64,000 nucleotides of DNA. It comes from an uncultured Clostridia bacterium. Its GTDB lineage: Bacteria; Bacillota; Clostridia; Oscillospirales; Ruminococcaceae. The notes below the pieces were generated by a model, which had not been told where the DNA came from, searched no databases, and was given only the letters and a program-made list of their open reading frames with translations. The stretch spans positions 1 to 64,000 of the forward strand of contig CANQTP010000004.1 in assembly GCA_947626755.1 (NCBI GenBank). Reading direction: 5' to 3'. Position 1 is the stretch's first letter. Each line of letters starts with the position of its first letter. The translations under genes were made by a program, and so were the position numbers. Positions 9,333-18,334 of this stretch are shown here, in pieces.

Positions 9333-9839
9333 TTGGCAAACGCTAAAATAGATGCTTCTGCTATGGAGCTGACCGAAAAAGTCGTTGCTATAAACAGAGT
9401 TTCCAAGACCGTTAAGGGCGGACGTATCTTCAAGTTCGCGGCTCTCGTTGTAGTAGGCGACGGAAACGGCATCGTAGGCTTCGGCATGGGCAAGTCCGGA
9501 GAAGTTCCCGACGCTATCCGCAAGGGAATCGAGGACGCTAAGAAAAATCTTATCAGAGTTTCCCTCAGAGGAACTACAATTCCTCACGAGATCATCGGAA
9601 CATTCGGCGCAGGCAGAGTTCTTATGAAACCCGCTGCTCCCGGTACCGGCGTTATCGCAGGCGGTCCTGTACGTGCGGTGATCGAAATGGCAGGTATCAA
9701 GGACATCAGAACAAAATCTCTCCGTTCCAACAACGCCTGCAACGTGGTAAGAGCGACCATCAACGGTCTTGCTCAGTGCCGCAGCGCAAAGGAAGTTGCT
9801 GAGATCAGAGGCAAATCCGTAAAGGAAATCTTGGGTTAA
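9333..9839 (+). CDS. rpsE: 30S ribosomal protein S5
   Basis: 168 residues. It begins with TTG (AAGGAGGTAATACTTTTGGCA), an unusual start supported by the well-placed ribosome site; the next in-frame ATG would remove real S5 sequence. The dsRNA-binding domain reads [20 protein letters not shown], and [19 protein letters not shown] and the C-terminal domain follow. S5 controls decoding fidelity with S4. Confidence 0.97.
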   Translation: MANAKIDASAMELTEKVVAINRVSKTVKGGRIFKFAALVVVGDGNGIVGFGMGKSGEVPDAIRKGIEDAKKNLIRVSLRGTTIPHEIIGTFGAGRVLMKPAAPGTGVIAGGPVRAVIEMAGIKDIRTKSLRSNNACNVVRATINGLAQCRSAKEVAEIRGKSVKEILG

Positions 9840-9852
9840 GGAGGACGAAGAA

Positions 9853-10023
9853 ATGAAAGTAAAGCTTGTGAGAAGTCTTAACAGCGTTAAGAAGGATCAG
9901 GCTGCAACAGCTAATTCCCTCGGACTCCGTAAGATCGGAGACGTTTCCGAGCAGCCCGATAACGACGCTACAAAGGGCAAAGTAAGAAAGATAGCTCACC
10001 TCGTAGAGGTTATCGACGCATAA
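9853..10023 (+). CDS. rpmD: 50S ribosomal protein L30
   Basis: A short gene of 56 residues read directly from the bases. The translation begins MKVKLVRSLNSVKKDQ, contains LGLRKIGDVSEQ and ends HLVEVIDA, the normal length and pattern of bacterial L30. AAGGAGGACGAAGAA precedes the ATG, and it lies in the standard place between rpsE and rplO. Confidence 0.96.
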   Translation: MKVKLVRSLNSVKKDQAATANSLGLRKIGDVSEQPDNDATKGKVRKIAHLVEVIDA

Positions 10024-10047
10024 TTAATACAAGGAGGTGCGAAAAGC

Positions 10048-10488
10048 ATGAAAATTCACGAATTATCCCCTGCCGAGGGCTCTAACAGAGATGTGAAGAG
10101 AATAGGAAGAGGTCACGGTTCAGGAAACGGCAAGACCGCAGGCAAGGGTCACAAGGGTCAGAATGCCCGTTCGGGCGGCGGCGTAAGGATCGGCTTTGAA
10201 GGCGGTCAGATGCCTCTGGCAAGAAGGATCCCTAAGAGGGGCTTCAATAATATTTTCGCAGAAAAGATGGCAGTTATCAACGTTTCCGACCTTGCAAAAT
10301 TCAAGGCAGGCACTGTTGTTGACGCAGAGCTGCTTAAAGCAGCAGGCGTTGTAAAGAAAACTGCCAACGGCGTTAAAGTTCTCGGAAACGGAGAACTCGG
10401 CGTTGATCTTACAGTAAAGGCGGCGGCTTTCTCCCGGTCTGCTAAGGAAAAAATCGAGAAAGCAGGCGGGAAGGCTGAGGTGATGTAA
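10048..10488 (+). CDS. rplO: 50S ribosomal protein L15
   Basis: 146 residues. The Gly/Lys-rich N-terminus ([20 protein letters not shown]) and [18 protein letters not shown] are diagnostic of L15, which binds late in 50S assembly. The stop TAA at 10486-10488 is one base from the secY GTG start, so the two are probably coupled. Confidence 0.98.
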   Translation: MKIHELSPAEGSNRDVKRIGRGHGSGNGKTAGKGHKGQNARSGGGVRIGFEGGQMPLARRIPKRGFNNIFAEKMAVINVSDLAKFKAGTVVDAELLKAAGVVKKTANGVKVLGNGELGVDLTVKAAAFSRSAKEKIEKAGGKAEVM

Positions 10489-10489
10489 T

Positions 10490-11791
10490 GTGTTCACGAC
10501 CTTCAGAAACGCTTGGAGGGTTCCCGAATTAAGGAGAAAGATACTTTACACATTACTGATAATCCTCGTGTTCAGGATCGGCTGCCACATTCCCGTACCG
10601 TTTATGGATCCTGATGCCATAAGCAATATGTTCGCTGACGGTAACTTCCTGAGTTATATGGATATCCTTACCGGCGGTGCGCTTTCACAGGGAACGCTGC
10701 TGTCACTGTCCATTCAGCCGTATATCAACGCGTCCATCATAATGCAGCTGCTGACATATGCGCTTCCTCCTCTGGAAAATCTCCAGAAAGAGGGCGAATC
10801 GGGACGGAAAAAGATACAGAAGATAACAAGCTTCGTATCGCTGGGCATTGCTTTTGTAATGGCGTATGCCTACTATGTAACGCTGAGAAACAATCATGCT
10901 ATCACTTATACAAGCGGTGCGGCGGGAGTTTTCACGGCGGTGGTTATCGTCCTTTCATTGGCTGCGGGCGCAAGCATTGTTGTATGGCTGGGCAACAGGA
11001 TAAACGAAAACGGCATTGGCAACGGTATCTCTATGATACTGTTTGCGGGTATCGTTTCAAGAGGTCCTTCGGCGATACTTTCCATGTTCGAGCTTGTAAA
11101 GTCGGATATGAAGTATGTGTTCGTAGTTCCTGCGGTGCTGATAGTGTTTATCGTAATGATCGGCTTTATCGTTTTCATGAACGAATCCGAAAGACGTATC
11201 CCTATCCAGTATGCAAAGCGTGTAGTAGGCAGAAAACAGTACGGCGGACAGAATACTCACATTCCTATCAAAATTGCAATGAGCGGCGTTATGCCTATCA
11301 TCTTTGCGATGGCGATAATGTCACTTCCGTCCACAATTTCAATGTTCGTTCCGCCTAAAGCGGATCCTGTAACATTCTGGCAGAAGTTCTACGCAGGATT
11401 TATCAGATTCTTCAGTTATACCAGCCCATGGTATGCAATTCTTTATTTCCTGCTGATAATTGCATTCAACTATTTCTATGTTTCAATGCAGTACAATCCG
11501 ATAGAGATCGCAAACAATCTCCGTCAGAACAACGGCGGCATACCGGGAATCCGTCCCGGAAAGCCCACAAGCGATTTCATTCAGAGAGTTCTCGGCAAGA
11601 TCACTCTTGTGGGAGCGTTCTTCCTTGGTGTTATCGCGATATTCCCTATCCTTACGAACCTTGCGCTCCCGCAGCTCGGGATCGCAATGGGCGGTACGTC
11701 TATCCTTATCGTTGTAAGCGTTGTGCTTGAAACGGTAAGAACTCTTGAGTCACAGATGATGATGCGTCACCACAGGGGATTCCTCGAATAA
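10490..11791 (+). CDS. secY: Protein translocase channel subunit SecY
   Basis: 433 residues with about ten hydrophobic segments, the expected SecY size and topology. FTTFRNAWRVPELRRKILYT forms the cytoplasmic N-terminus. It starts with GTG one base after the rplO stop, using GAGGTGATG inside rplO as ribosome site; an overlapping ATG is in another frame. GIRPGKPTSDFIQRVLGKIT is the conserved C5 loop contacted by SecA and ribosomes. Forms SecYEG in the cytoplasmic membrane. As in other bacteria it follows rplO. Confidence 0.98.
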   Translation: MFTTFRNAWRVPELRRKILYTLLIILVFRIGCHIPVPFMDPDAISNMFADGNFLSYMDILTGGALSQGTLLSLSIQPYINASIIMQLLTYALPPLENLQKEGESGRKKIQKITSFVSLGIAFVMAYAYYVTLRNNHAITYTSGAAGVFTAVVIVLSLAAGASIVVWLGNRINENGIGNGISMILFAGIVSRGPSAILSMFELVKSDMKYVFVVPAVLIVFIVMIGFIVFMNESERRIPIQYAKRVVGRKQYGGQNTHIPIKIAMSGVMPIIFAMAIMSLPSTISMFVPPKADPVTFWQKFYAGFIRFFSYTSPWYAILYFLLIIAFNYFYVSMQYNPIEIANNLRQNNGGIPGIRPGKPTSDFIQRVLGKITLVGAFFLGVIAIFPILTNLALPQLGIAMGGTSILIVVSVVLETVRTLESQMMMRHHRGFLE

Positions 11792-11844
11792 ACAGGACGT
11801 TTTGCGGCAATACCGCAAAGCGTTCCCCGAGAACGCATACGATT

Positions 11845-11872
11845 TTTGCGCATTATATCGTCACGGTATAAT
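11845..11872 (+). promoter_or_regulatory. Possible internal promoter before adk
   Basis: TTTGCG (11845-11850), 16-bp spacer, TATAAT (11867-11872) in the 116-bp secY-adk gap. The -35 is weak. A GTTTTGCGG/CCGCAAAGC hairpin lies just upstream (11799-11822) without a U run. Confidence 0.35.
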
Positions 11873-11907
11873 GTCAGATCAATAAAAATTTCAACAGGAG
11901 GATAAAT

Positions 11908-12540
11908 ATGAACCTGATCTTATTGGGCGCTCCGGGCGCAGGAAAAGGCACACAGGCAGAAGTTATCAGCGAAAAGCTGGGCATTCCCCAGATCTCAACG
12001 GGAAATATCCTTCGCGAGGCTGTAAAGAACGGCACAGAGTGCGGTCTGAAAGCCAAGAGCTTTATGGAAAGCGGCGCGCTTGTTCCCGATGAAGTCGTTA
12101 TCGGTATCCTTAAAGACAGGATCGCTGAGGCTGACTGCAAAAACGGCTATATTCTGGACGGTTTCCCAAGAACTGTTCCTCAGGCGGAAGCTCTGGAGAA
12201 CATGGGGATAAACATTGACAAGGTAATTTCCATCGACGTTCCAGACGAAGTTATCCAAGGCAGACTTTCAGGCAGAAGAGTCTGCGAAAAGTGCGGTGCT
12301 TCTTACCACATCGAGTTCAATCCTCCCAAGAAAGAGGGCATTTGCGATAAGTGCGGCGGAAATGCCGTTCAGCGCAAGGACGATGCTCCCGAAACGGTCA
12401 TCGAAAGACTTCGCACATACCATGAACAGACCGCGCCTCTTGCAGATTTCTACGAAAAGAGAGGCAAGCTCGTAAGAGTTGAGGGTCAGGAGGAAGTCAA
12501 GAATACTTCCAAGAAGGTTCTGGAGGCTATCAACGCTTGA
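11908..12540 (+). CDS. adk: Adenylate kinase
   Basis: 210 residues of the long-form kinase that interconverts ATP+AMP and 2 ADP in the cytoplasm. The P-loop GAPGAGKGTQ is at residues 7-16, LDGFPRTVPQAE marks the AMP/nucleotide region, and the LID has two C-x2-C pairs (CEKCGASYH and CDKCGG), so it is the zinc-binding Gram-positive type. CAGGAGGATAAAT precedes the ATG. Lies between secY and map, as in many Firmicutes. Confidence 0.97.
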   Translation: MNLILLGAPGAGKGTQAEVISEKLGIPQISTGNILREAVKNGTECGLKAKSFMESGALVPDEVVIGILKDRIAEADCKNGYILDGFPRTVPQAEALENMGINIDKVISIDVPDEVIQGRLSGRRVCEKCGASYHIEFNPPKKEGICDKCGGNAVQRKDDAPETVIERLRTYHEQTAPLADFYEKRGKLVRVEGQEEVKNTSKKVLEAINA

Positions 12541-12573
12541 TCTCCGTACTTCAAGGAAGGAAGCGTATTTTAA

Positions 12574-13329
12574 ATGATAAGCGTTAAATCAAAGACAGAG
12601 CTGGAGAAAATGCGCAGGGCAGGCATTATTGCAGGCAACGCGCTCCATACCGGCGGACGTTCTATAAGAGACGGAATGACAACATATGAACTTGACAGGA
12701 TCATTCACGACTATATCGTCAAAAACGGTGCAAAACCTTCATTCCTCGGCTACGGAGGATTCCCCGGCTCGGCGTGCATAAGCATAAATGAGCAGGTCAT
12801 TCACGGGATCCCGTCCAAAAAGGTGAGGATCAAGGAAGGGGACATTGTCAGCATCGACGTGGGAGCGTATATAGACGGCTTTCACGGAGATACGGCATTT
12901 ACCTTCCCCGTCGGCAAAATTTCCGAAGAAGCAAGAAAACTGCTGAAAGTCACGGAAGAAAGCCTGTATCTGGGTATCGAACAGGCGACCGCGGGAAACC
13001 GTATAGGCGACATCGGTCATGCCGTTGAGGAATACTGCGTTTCATACGGTTTCGGAGTTGTGAAGGACTATATAGGTCACGGTGTGGGCAGAAACCTTCA
13101 CGAATCTCCCGAAGTCCCCAATTACGGGAAGGCGGGTCACGGTCCCAGACTTATGCCGGGAATGACATTCGCCATTGAACCTATGATAAACGCATCGGGC
13201 GAGGGCGTAAGAGTTCTGCCAAACGGCTGGACCGTTGTTACAAAGTCGGGTTCGCTTTCGGCTCATTTTGAGCATACGGTGGCAATCACCCCGGACGGAC
13301 CTGTGATCCTGACAAAGCCTACTCTTTAA
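12574..13329 (+). CDS. map: Type I methionine aminopeptidase
   Basis: 251 residues. It removes the initiator Met from nascent proteins. The five metal ligands are visible: Asp in SIDVGAYIDGFHGDT (two), His in GHGVGRNLHE, Glu in MTFAIEPMI and Glu in FEHTVAIT. Matches the class Ia form without an N-terminal zinc finger. AAGGAAGGAAGCGTATTTTAA precedes the ATG. Downstream is the KOW gene and infA. Confidence 0.97.
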   Translation: MISVKSKTELEKMRRAGIIAGNALHTGGRSIRDGMTTYELDRIIHDYIVKNGAKPSFLGYGGFPGSACISINEQVIHGIPSKKVRIKEGDIVSIDVGAYIDGFHGDTAFTFPVGKISEEARKLLKVTEESLYLGIEQATAGNRIGDIGHAVEEYCVSYGFGVVKDYIGHGVGRNLHESPEVPNYGKAGHGPRLMPGMTFAIEPMINASGEGVRVLPNGWTVVTKSGSLSAHFEHTVAITPDGPVILTKPTL

Positions 13330-13348
13330 ACAGTCAGGAGGGCGGAAT

Positions 13349-13594
13349 GTGGAAGCAAAAGTCGGAACGGTCGTCCGCGCTTTGGCGGGACGCGAAAAAG
13401 GCAGATTCATGGTCATAGTTTCCACAGAGGACGGATATGTTTATCTTGCGGACGGAAAAGAGCGGAAGCTCGGTTCTCCCAAGAAGAAGAATCCGAAACA
13501 CGTCAGTCTGACAAAAACTACGGTGAATACCGAAAAGATGACAGATAAAGAACTGCGGAAGTTTCTGGCGGAGTTCTCCGGGGGAACGGAATGA
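13349..13594 (+). CDS. KOW-domain RNA-binding protein (L14e-like)
   Basis: 81 residues, starting with GTG after AGGAGGGCGGAAT. The N-terminal half ([20 protein letters not shown]) is a KOW motif as in the L14E/L6E/L27E-like COG2163 proteins. Firmicutes commonly carry such a gene between map and infA. Its role is not established; ribosome association or translation control is inferred from the motif and position. The C-terminus is Lys-rich then acidic. Confidence 0.8.
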   Translation: MEAKVGTVVRALAGREKGRFMVIVSTEDGYVYLADGKERKLGSPKKKNPKHVSLTKTTVNTEKMTDKELRKFLAEFSGGTE

Positions 13595-13643
13595 GCAGTT
13601 TTGCCGAAATCGAATATCAGAAATTCCGGAAGGAGGCTTATGC

Positions 13644-13862
13644 TTGTCTAAGGAAGATGTTATTGAGATCGAAGGTACGGTCATAGAAGCTTTGCCGAAC
13701 GCAATGTTTCAGGTGGAGCTTGCAAACGGACATAAAATTCTCGCTCATGTTTCGGGTAAGCTCAGAATGAACTATATAAGAATAGTTCCGGGAGATAAGG
13801 TAACAGTTGAAATGTCGCCTTACGACCTGTCAAAGGGCAGAATTACCTGGAGAGCAAAATGA
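13644..13862 (+). CDS. infA: Translation initiation factor IF-1
   Basis: 72 residues, exact IF-1 length. It starts with TTG after GAAGGAGGCTTATGC; the sequence [20 protein letters not shown] and the end [13 protein letters not shown] are unmistakable. IF-1 is an OB-fold protein that blocks the A site during initiation. rpmJ follows 35 bases downstream. Confidence 0.98.
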   Translation: MSKEDVIEIEGTVIEALPNAMFQVELANGHKILAHVSGKLRMNYIRIVPGDKVTVEMSPYDLSKGRITWRAK

Positions 13863-13891
13863 TCAAGTTTTTAAACTCAGAAAGGTGGTAA

Positions 13892-14011
<120 letters not shown>

Positions 14012-14055
14012 TGAGAAACATTAGTATTCAAAACCAACATGGAGGTGTATTGTAA

Positions 14056-14424
14056 ATGGCACGTATTGCCGGCGTTGACCTTCCCAAGAATAAGAGAGTC
14101 GAGATCGGACTCACTTATATTTACGGAATAGGCCGCAGATCCGCTGACGTTATCCTCGCAAATACGGGAATCAACCCCGATATAAGAGTTAAAGACCTCA
14201 CCGAGGACGATGTTGCAAAGCTCAGAGAATATATTGATCATAACTTTATTGTAGAGGGCGATCTCAGAAGAAATGTCGCTCTCAACATCAAGAGACTGGT
14301 TGAAATAGGCTGCTACAGAGGAGTTCGACACAGAAAGGGTCTCCCTGTAAGAGGTCAGAGAACAAAGACCAACGCAAGGACCCGCAAAGGTCCCGTTAAG
14401 ACCATCGCTAACAAGAAGAAGTAA
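14056..14424 (+). CDS. rpsM: 30S ribosomal protein S13
   Basis: 122 residues. [20 protein letters not shown] and the C-terminal [15 protein letters not shown] tail are diagnostic; the tail contacts P-site tRNA. GGAGGTGTATTGTAA precedes the ATG. rpsK follows at 15 bases. Confidence 0.98.
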   Translation: MARIAGVDLPKNKRVEIGLTYIYGIGRRSADVILANTGINPDIRVKDLTEDDVAKLREYIDHNFIVEGDLRRNVALNIKRLVEIGCYRGVRHRKGLPVRGQRTKTNARTRKGPVKTIANKKK

Positions 14425-14439
14425 GGAGGGATATATTAA

Positions 14440-14841
14440 ATGGCTCAGGTCAAAGGTAAAAAAACAGTCGTCAGAAGACGCCGTGAACGTAAAAACATCG
14501 AAAATGGAGCTGTTCATATCCAGTCCACTTTCAACAATACGATAGTAACTATCACCGATACTCAGGGCAACGCTATCTCTTGGGCATCGGCAGGCGGACT
14601 CGGCTTCAGAGGTTCCAAGAAGTCCACTCCCTTCGCCGCTCAGACTGCTGCTGAGACAGCTGCAAGAGCTGCTATGGAACACGGACTCAAGACTGTTGAA
14701 GTTTATGTAAAAGGTCCCGGAGCAGGACGCGAAGCCGCTATCAGAGCACTTCAGACAGTAGGTCTTGAAGTTAAGCTCATCAAGGATGTTACTCCTATTC
14801 CCCACAACGGATGCCGTCCTCCCAAGAGAAGACGTGTCTAA
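14440..14841 (+). CDS. rpsK: 30S ribosomal protein S11
   Basis: 133 residues. [38 protein letters not shown] and the ending [12 protein letters not shown] are typical. S11 forms the platform with S18 and supports the mRNA exit channel. Preceded by AAGGAGGGATATATTAA. Confidence 0.98.
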   Translation: MAQVKGKKTVVRRRRERKNIENGAVHIQSTFNNTIVTITDTQGNAISWASAGGLGFRGSKKSTPFAAQTAAETAARAAMEHGLKTVEVYVKGPGAGREAAIRALQTVGLEVKLIKDVTPIPHNGCRPPKRRRV

Positions 14842-14862
14842 TTTACAGGAGGTGTTATTGTA

Positions 14863-15459
14863 ATGGCATTGAATAAAGAACCTATCCTGAAAAGATGCAG
14901 ATATCTGGGCATCAGCCCGATGGTAATGGGCATCTCCAAGGAATCCAACAGAAACCCCGGCGCAAACAACAGGAAGAAGGTCTCAGAATACGGAATGCAG
15001 CTGAAGGAAAAGCAGAAGCTGAAATTCATCTACGGCGTTCTGGAAAAGCCTTTCTACCACTACTTTGAAATTGCCGAGAAGATGGAAGGCAAGACAGGTG
15101 ATAACCTTATCACTATACTTGAATCCAGACTTGACAATGTTGTTTACAGAATGGGTCTGTCCCTTACAAGACGTGAGGCAAGACAGCTCGTTTCCCACAG
15201 ACATTTTACCGTAAACGGCAAGCGCATAGATATTCCTTCCTACAGAGTAAAGGTCGGAGATGTTATTTCCCTTTACGAGGGCAGCCGCAGCAGCGAGAAG
15301 TTCAAGACTGTTGTTGAAGAAACAGCAAGCAGAACAGTTCCTCTCTGGCTGGAATCCGATAAGGCTAATTTTGCTGCTAAGGTGACACGTATGCCTCTTC
15401 CCGAAGATCTGGACTACGAGACACAGACTCACCTTATTGTCGAGCTGTATTCCAAATAA
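14863..15459 (+). CDS. rpsD: 30S ribosomal protein S4
   Basis: 198 residues. The S4 RNA-binding domain starts around residue 91 (ESRLDNVVYRMG) and includes ARQLVSHRHFTVNGKRIDIPS. The Cys residue near the N-terminus (LKRCRYLGIS) is single, so no full zinc site is seen. Primary 16S binder and fidelity protein. CAGGAGGTGTTATTGTA precedes the ATG. Confidence 0.98.
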   Translation: MALNKEPILKRCRYLGISPMVMGISKESNRNPGANNRKKVSEYGMQLKEKQKLKFIYGVLEKPFYHYFEIAEKMEGKTGDNLITILESRLDNVVYRMGLSLTRREARQLVSHRHFTVNGKRIDIPSYRVKVGDVISLYEGSRSSEKFKTVVEETASRTVPLWLESDKANFAAKVTRMPLPEDLDYETQTHLIVELYSK

Positions 15460-15510
15460 TAACTACAGCAATATACGTTATCCGCAACTTGAATATAGGA
15501 GGGTTTTATC

Positions 15511-16464
15511 ATGCTTGAACCAATTCAGAAGGCGGACATTGAAACCGTCGAGCTTAAAAGCAACGGAACCTACGGCAAATTTACTGTTGCTCCGCTGGAG
15601 CGCGGCTACGGACATACTCTCGGCAACAGCCTGAGACGTGTCCTGCTCTCCTCACTTCCCGGCGTCGCCGTTACATCGGTAAAGATAGACGGCGTTCACC
15701 ATGAACTTTCTACAGTACCCGGCGTTAAGGAGGACGTTACAGAGATCGTCCTGAACCTTAAGAGCCTTACCGCAAAGCTTCACGGCGAAGGACCGAAAAC
15801 GGTCTACATCGAGGCAGAGGACGAGTGCGAGGTTACTGCGGGTGACATTAAAACCGACTCCGAAGTGGATATCCTTGTTCCTGAAATGCATATCGCCACT
15901 CTGGGCAAGGACGCAAAGCTCTATATGGAAATTACGATCGACAAAGGCCGCGGTTACGTTCCTGCCGAAAAGAACAAGCAGATATCGAATTTCGGCATAG
16001 ATGTAATTGCAGTGGATTCAATCTATACCCCCGTACTGAAAGTAAACTACTCCGTTGAGGATACACGTCTCGGTCAGGTAACGGACTATGACAAGCTTAT
16101 ACTTGAAGTCTGGACGGACGGCGTAGTGTCCGCAAAAGAGGCAGTTTCACAGGCAGCCAATCTCCTCATTGAGCATCTGAAGCCGTTTACCGAGCTTTCC
16201 GATGAATCCGCTATCACAGAGATAATGATAGAAAAGGACGACAAGGGTAAAGAAAAGATCCTTGAGATGACCATTGAGGAACTTGACTTGTCGGTGCGTT
16301 CCTTCAACTGTTTGAAGCGTGCCGGAATAAACACGGTGGACGACCTTATAAACAAGTCCGAAGAGGAAATGATGAAGGTAAGAAACCTCGGAAAGAAATC
16401 CTTCGACGAAGTAAAGGAAAAGCTCAATTCACTGGGCTTCAACCTCAGTTCCGAGGAGGAATAA
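15511..16464 (+). CDS. rpoA: RNA polymerase alpha subunit
   Basis: 317 residues. The N-terminal assembly domain has [20 protein letters not shown] near residue 25. The C-terminal domain (from about residue 250) has [16 protein letters not shown] with the Arg/Asn region that contacts UP elements and activators, followed by [14 protein letters not shown]. Essential core enzyme subunit. Lies between rpsD and rplQ as usual. AGGAGGGTTTTATC precedes the ATG. Confidence 0.98.
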   Translation: MLEPIQKADIETVELKSNGTYGKFTVAPLERGYGHTLGNSLRRVLLSSLPGVAVTSVKIDGVHHELSTVPGVKEDVTEIVLNLKSLTAKLHGEGPKTVYIEAEDECEVTAGDIKTDSEVDILVPEMHIATLGKDAKLYMEITIDKGRGYVPAEKNKQISNFGIDVIAVDSIYTPVLKVNYSVEDTRLGQVTDYDKLILEVWTDGVVSAKEAVSQAANLLIEHLKPFTELSDESAITEIMIEKDDKGKEKILEMTIEELDLSVRSFNCLKRAGINTVDDLINKSEEEMMKVRNLGKKSFDEVKEKLNSLGFNLSSEEE

Positions 16465-16510
16465 CAGCGATAACACATCGCGCTGAATTGATAAGTAAGG
16501 AGTGAATTAT

Positions 16511-16855
16511 ATGCCGGGAACCAGAAAACTGGGCCGTACAAGCGACCATAGAAAAGCTATGCTCAGAGCTATGGTAACATATCTGCTTGAGAACGGCAAA
16601 ATAGAGACAACAGTTACCAGAGCCAAGGAAGTGCGCTCAATGGCGGAGAAGATGATAACTACTGCCAAGACCAACGATCTGCACTCCAAGCGTCAGGTTC
16701 TTGCTTATGTAACTAAAGAAGATGTAGTCAAGAAGCTTTTTGACGAGATCGCTCCCAAGTATGCCGACAGAAACGGCGGCTACACGAGGATCGTCAAGAT
16801 CGGACCAAGACGCGGCGACGCTGCGGAAATGGCGATCATTTCACTGGTTGACTAA
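16511..16855 (+). CDS. rplQ: 50S ribosomal protein L17
   Basis: 114 residues from the ATG at 16511, chosen because AAGGAG (16497-16502) is 8 bases upstream; a GTG nine bases earlier would sit on that site. [20 protein letters not shown] and [12 protein letters not shown] are L17 hallmarks, and [19 protein letters not shown] closes it. Last gene of the operon, followed by a terminator. Confidence 0.97.
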   Translation: MPGTRKLGRTSDHRKAMLRAMVTYLLENGKIETTVTRAKEVRSMAEKMITTAKTNDLHSKRQVLAYVTKEDVVKKLFDEIAPKYADRNGGYTRIVKIGPRRGDAAEMAIISLVD

Positions 16856-16860
16856 AAAGC

Positions 16861-16896
16861 AAACGCTCCGAAGGCAGGAATGCTTTCGGAGCGTTT
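16861..16896 (+). terminator. Terminator after rplQ
   Basis: AAACGCTCCGAA pairs with TTTCGGAGCGTTT around an 11-base loop, ending in a short T run. It can serve both strands, closing rplQ and the convergent XRE gene. Confidence 0.8.
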
Positions 16897-16921
16897 ATCA
16901 TTTCCTTGGAAATATGGAATT

Positions 16922-17161
16922 TTATTTCTTATGGCGGCGGTAGGGACGTTTATTATCTGTAAGCCCGATGATATAGTCCGCGCTGGTATCGTAAAATCCT
17001 GCAAGATCTGCAATTACCGATATTGAAGGCTGAAGTTCGCCCGTTTCATAGCGGGAGTAGGTCTGCTGAGAGCAGCCGAGAAATTCAGCGACTTGCCGTT
17101 GATAAAGGCGGCTGCTTTCACGAAGCTCACGGAGTCTCTTGGCGGCTGCATATTCTTTCAT
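16922..17161 (-). CDS. XRE-family (Cro/CI-like HTH) transcriptional regulator
   Basis: 79 residues, essentially one HTH_3 domain: RLRELRESSRLYQRQVAEFL (helix 1-2), GCSQQTYSRYETGELQPS (recognition helix and turn), then LAGFYDTSADYIIGL. The C-terminus is basic (NKRPYRRHKK). AGAAGGGATGC precedes the ATG. It is alone on its strand with a full-consensus promoter flanked by two identical-looking repeats, which suggests tight self-control. Target genes are unknown. Confidence 0.88.
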   Translation of the reverse strand: MKEYAAAKRLRELRESSRLYQRQVAEFLGCSQQTYSRYETGELQPSISVIADLAGFYDTSADYIIGLTDNKRPYRRHKK

Positions 17162-17180
17162 AATAAAGCATCCCTTCTAA

Positions 17181-17230
17181 TATTTGTAAATATGAATAGA
17201 TTATATAATATTTTTAAGTATTTGTCAATA
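17181..17230. promoter_or_regulatory. Paired operator-like repeats at the XRE promoter
   Basis: TATTTGTAAATA at 17181-17192 and TATTTGTCAATA at 17219-17230 differ at one base. One covers the -35, the other lies downstream of the -10. This is the layout expected of an autorepressor operator; binding is inference. Confidence 0.5.
17200..17228 (-). promoter_or_regulatory. Consensus promoter of the XRE regulator
   Basis: On the minus strand TTGACA (17228-17223), 17-bp spacer, TATAAT (17205-17200): both hexamers perfect and ideal spacing, rare in this window. Confidence 0.85.
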
Positions 17231-17432
17231 TTTTGGAATAAAATTACGGATCCTGCATTTCAATGTTCCTTGGGAAATAAAAGCAAATTTTGTTCTCAAA
17301 AAATTACATTTAGTGAAAAGAATAACAAAACCTGTAACCAAATTTTAATTTTTAAGTGAAAAAAATCTGCGATTTTGTGCATACCGCCTAAAAAAATTAA
17401 AAAATTTATCTGAAAAATTGTTATAATAATGC

Positions 17433-17461
17433 TTGGATTTAATTGCCGATTGTGTTATAAT
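17433..17461 (+). promoter_or_regulatory. Promoter of the small secreted acidic protein
   Basis: TTGGAT (17433-17438), 17-bp spacer, TATAAT (17456-17461), 52 bases before the start codon. The stretch 17231-17432 is AT-rich with no gene seen. Confidence 0.7.
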
Positions 17462-17513
17462 TACAGCATAGTTAGAAAAACTATATTAAAACAATTGAAT
17501 GGAGGAAATAACA

Positions 17514-17831
17514 ATGAAAAAGATCCTTGCTGCAATTGCTGCTTGCGCTATGTCAGCAGCTATGCTTGGTATGACTGTTTGCGCTGCAGGCGCCGAGGGC
17601 GATGAAGCTGAGCTCGACGACGGCACAGAAGTAAGCGATGAGGGCGATATCAGCCTTGAAGATGAAGGCGATGAGGACGAAGCTCCCGCTGACGATGAAG
17701 AGCCTGCTGATGAAGAAGAGGCTGCTCCTGCTCCTGTTCAGAACCCCGGCACAGGCAACTCTCCTATCGCACTGGCAGTTATCCCTGTAGCACTTGCTGC
17801 AGCAGCTGTAGTTGCTAAGAAGGCTAAGTAA
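17514..17831 (+). CDS. Small secreted acidic protein with NPGTGN-type C-terminal anchor
   Basis: 105 residues from the ATG at 17514, chosen because GGAGG lies 8-10 bases upstream (an ATG 15 bases earlier overlaps that site). Order: signal peptide (KKILAAIAACAMSAAMLGMT), a mature region almost entirely Asp/Glu/Ala/Pro, then NPGTGNSP, a hydrophobic helix and AKKAK. The end resembles a sortase-type signal (NPxTG, helix, basic tail), though no sortase is in the window. No catalytic domain is present. Related in plan to the four proteins at 23923-27332. Function unknown. Confidence 0.75.
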   Translation: MKKILAAIAACAMSAAMLGMTVCAAGAEGDEAELDDGTEVSDEGDISLEDEGDEDEAPADDEEPADEEEAAPAPVQNPGTGNSPIALAVIPVALAAAAVVAKKAK

Positions 17832-17850
17832 TTTAATTTACAAGCAAAAT

Positions 17851-17880
17851 AGACTCGTCCGTAAGGGCGGGTCTTTTTGT
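17851..17880. terminator. Terminator, probably bidirectional
   Basis: AGACTCGTCC and GGGCGGGTCT pair (with two G-U pairs) around GTAA, followed by TTTTTG. It ends the small acidic protein gene and the convergent HEPN operon. Confidence 0.75.
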
Positions 17881-17893
17881 TTATGCGCATATT

Positions 17894-18334
17894 TTATCTG
17901 TTTCTTTTATGGTAGCTGTTGAAATCGAACTTTATGTATTCGCAGATAAAGTCGGTCATTTCGTCAGCCGCAAAAAGAATATCCTCCGCAAGATCGCGGC
18001 TTATTTCCTCGGGAATATCGGCGGGGTACCTCGTCTCTATGTAGAAACGGTTAAGTATGGCGCACTTTGCGATCCACTTTGTAAACGCCTGATCGGTCAT
18101 TGCTGCCTGTTTGCAGAGCCATGTAAGGTTGTGCCCGTCAAAAAGTTTCCTGTGCTTGTACAGCAGAAACGCTTTCAAACCCTTTTCGATAGCCTGCTGA
18201 CAGTGAAAGACCGTTTGCCCGTAAAGGCGCTTGTCATCAATAAGCATTTTCGCCGCAAGCATATCCTGATACGCATGATACAGCCAGTCGTAATAACGCT
18301 TGCTGTCCCCTGAATGATTACTTGACCTGCTCAT
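17894..18334 (-). CDS. HEPN-domain protein (COG2250-like)
   Basis: 146 residues, mainly helical. HCQQAIEKGLKAFLLYKHRK and DGHNLTWLCKQA match the HEPN core, and the YIETRYPADIPEE segment is the RYP motif typical of COG2250 HEPN proteins. HEPN proteins act as RNases or as partners of MNT nucleotidyltransferases. The gene start overlaps the end of the MNT-like gene by 17 bases, and both follow the GH95 gene on the same strand. A strict R-x4-6-H catalytic motif is not obvious, so it may be non-nucleolytic. Confidence 0.8.
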   Translation of the reverse strand: MSRSSNHSGDSKRYYDWLYHAYQDMLAAKMLIDDKRLYGQTVFHCQQAIEKGLKAFLLYKHRKLFDGHNLTWLCKQAAMTDQAFTKWIAKCAILNRFYIETRYPADIPEEISRDLAEDILFAADEMTDFICEYIKFDFNSYHKRNR

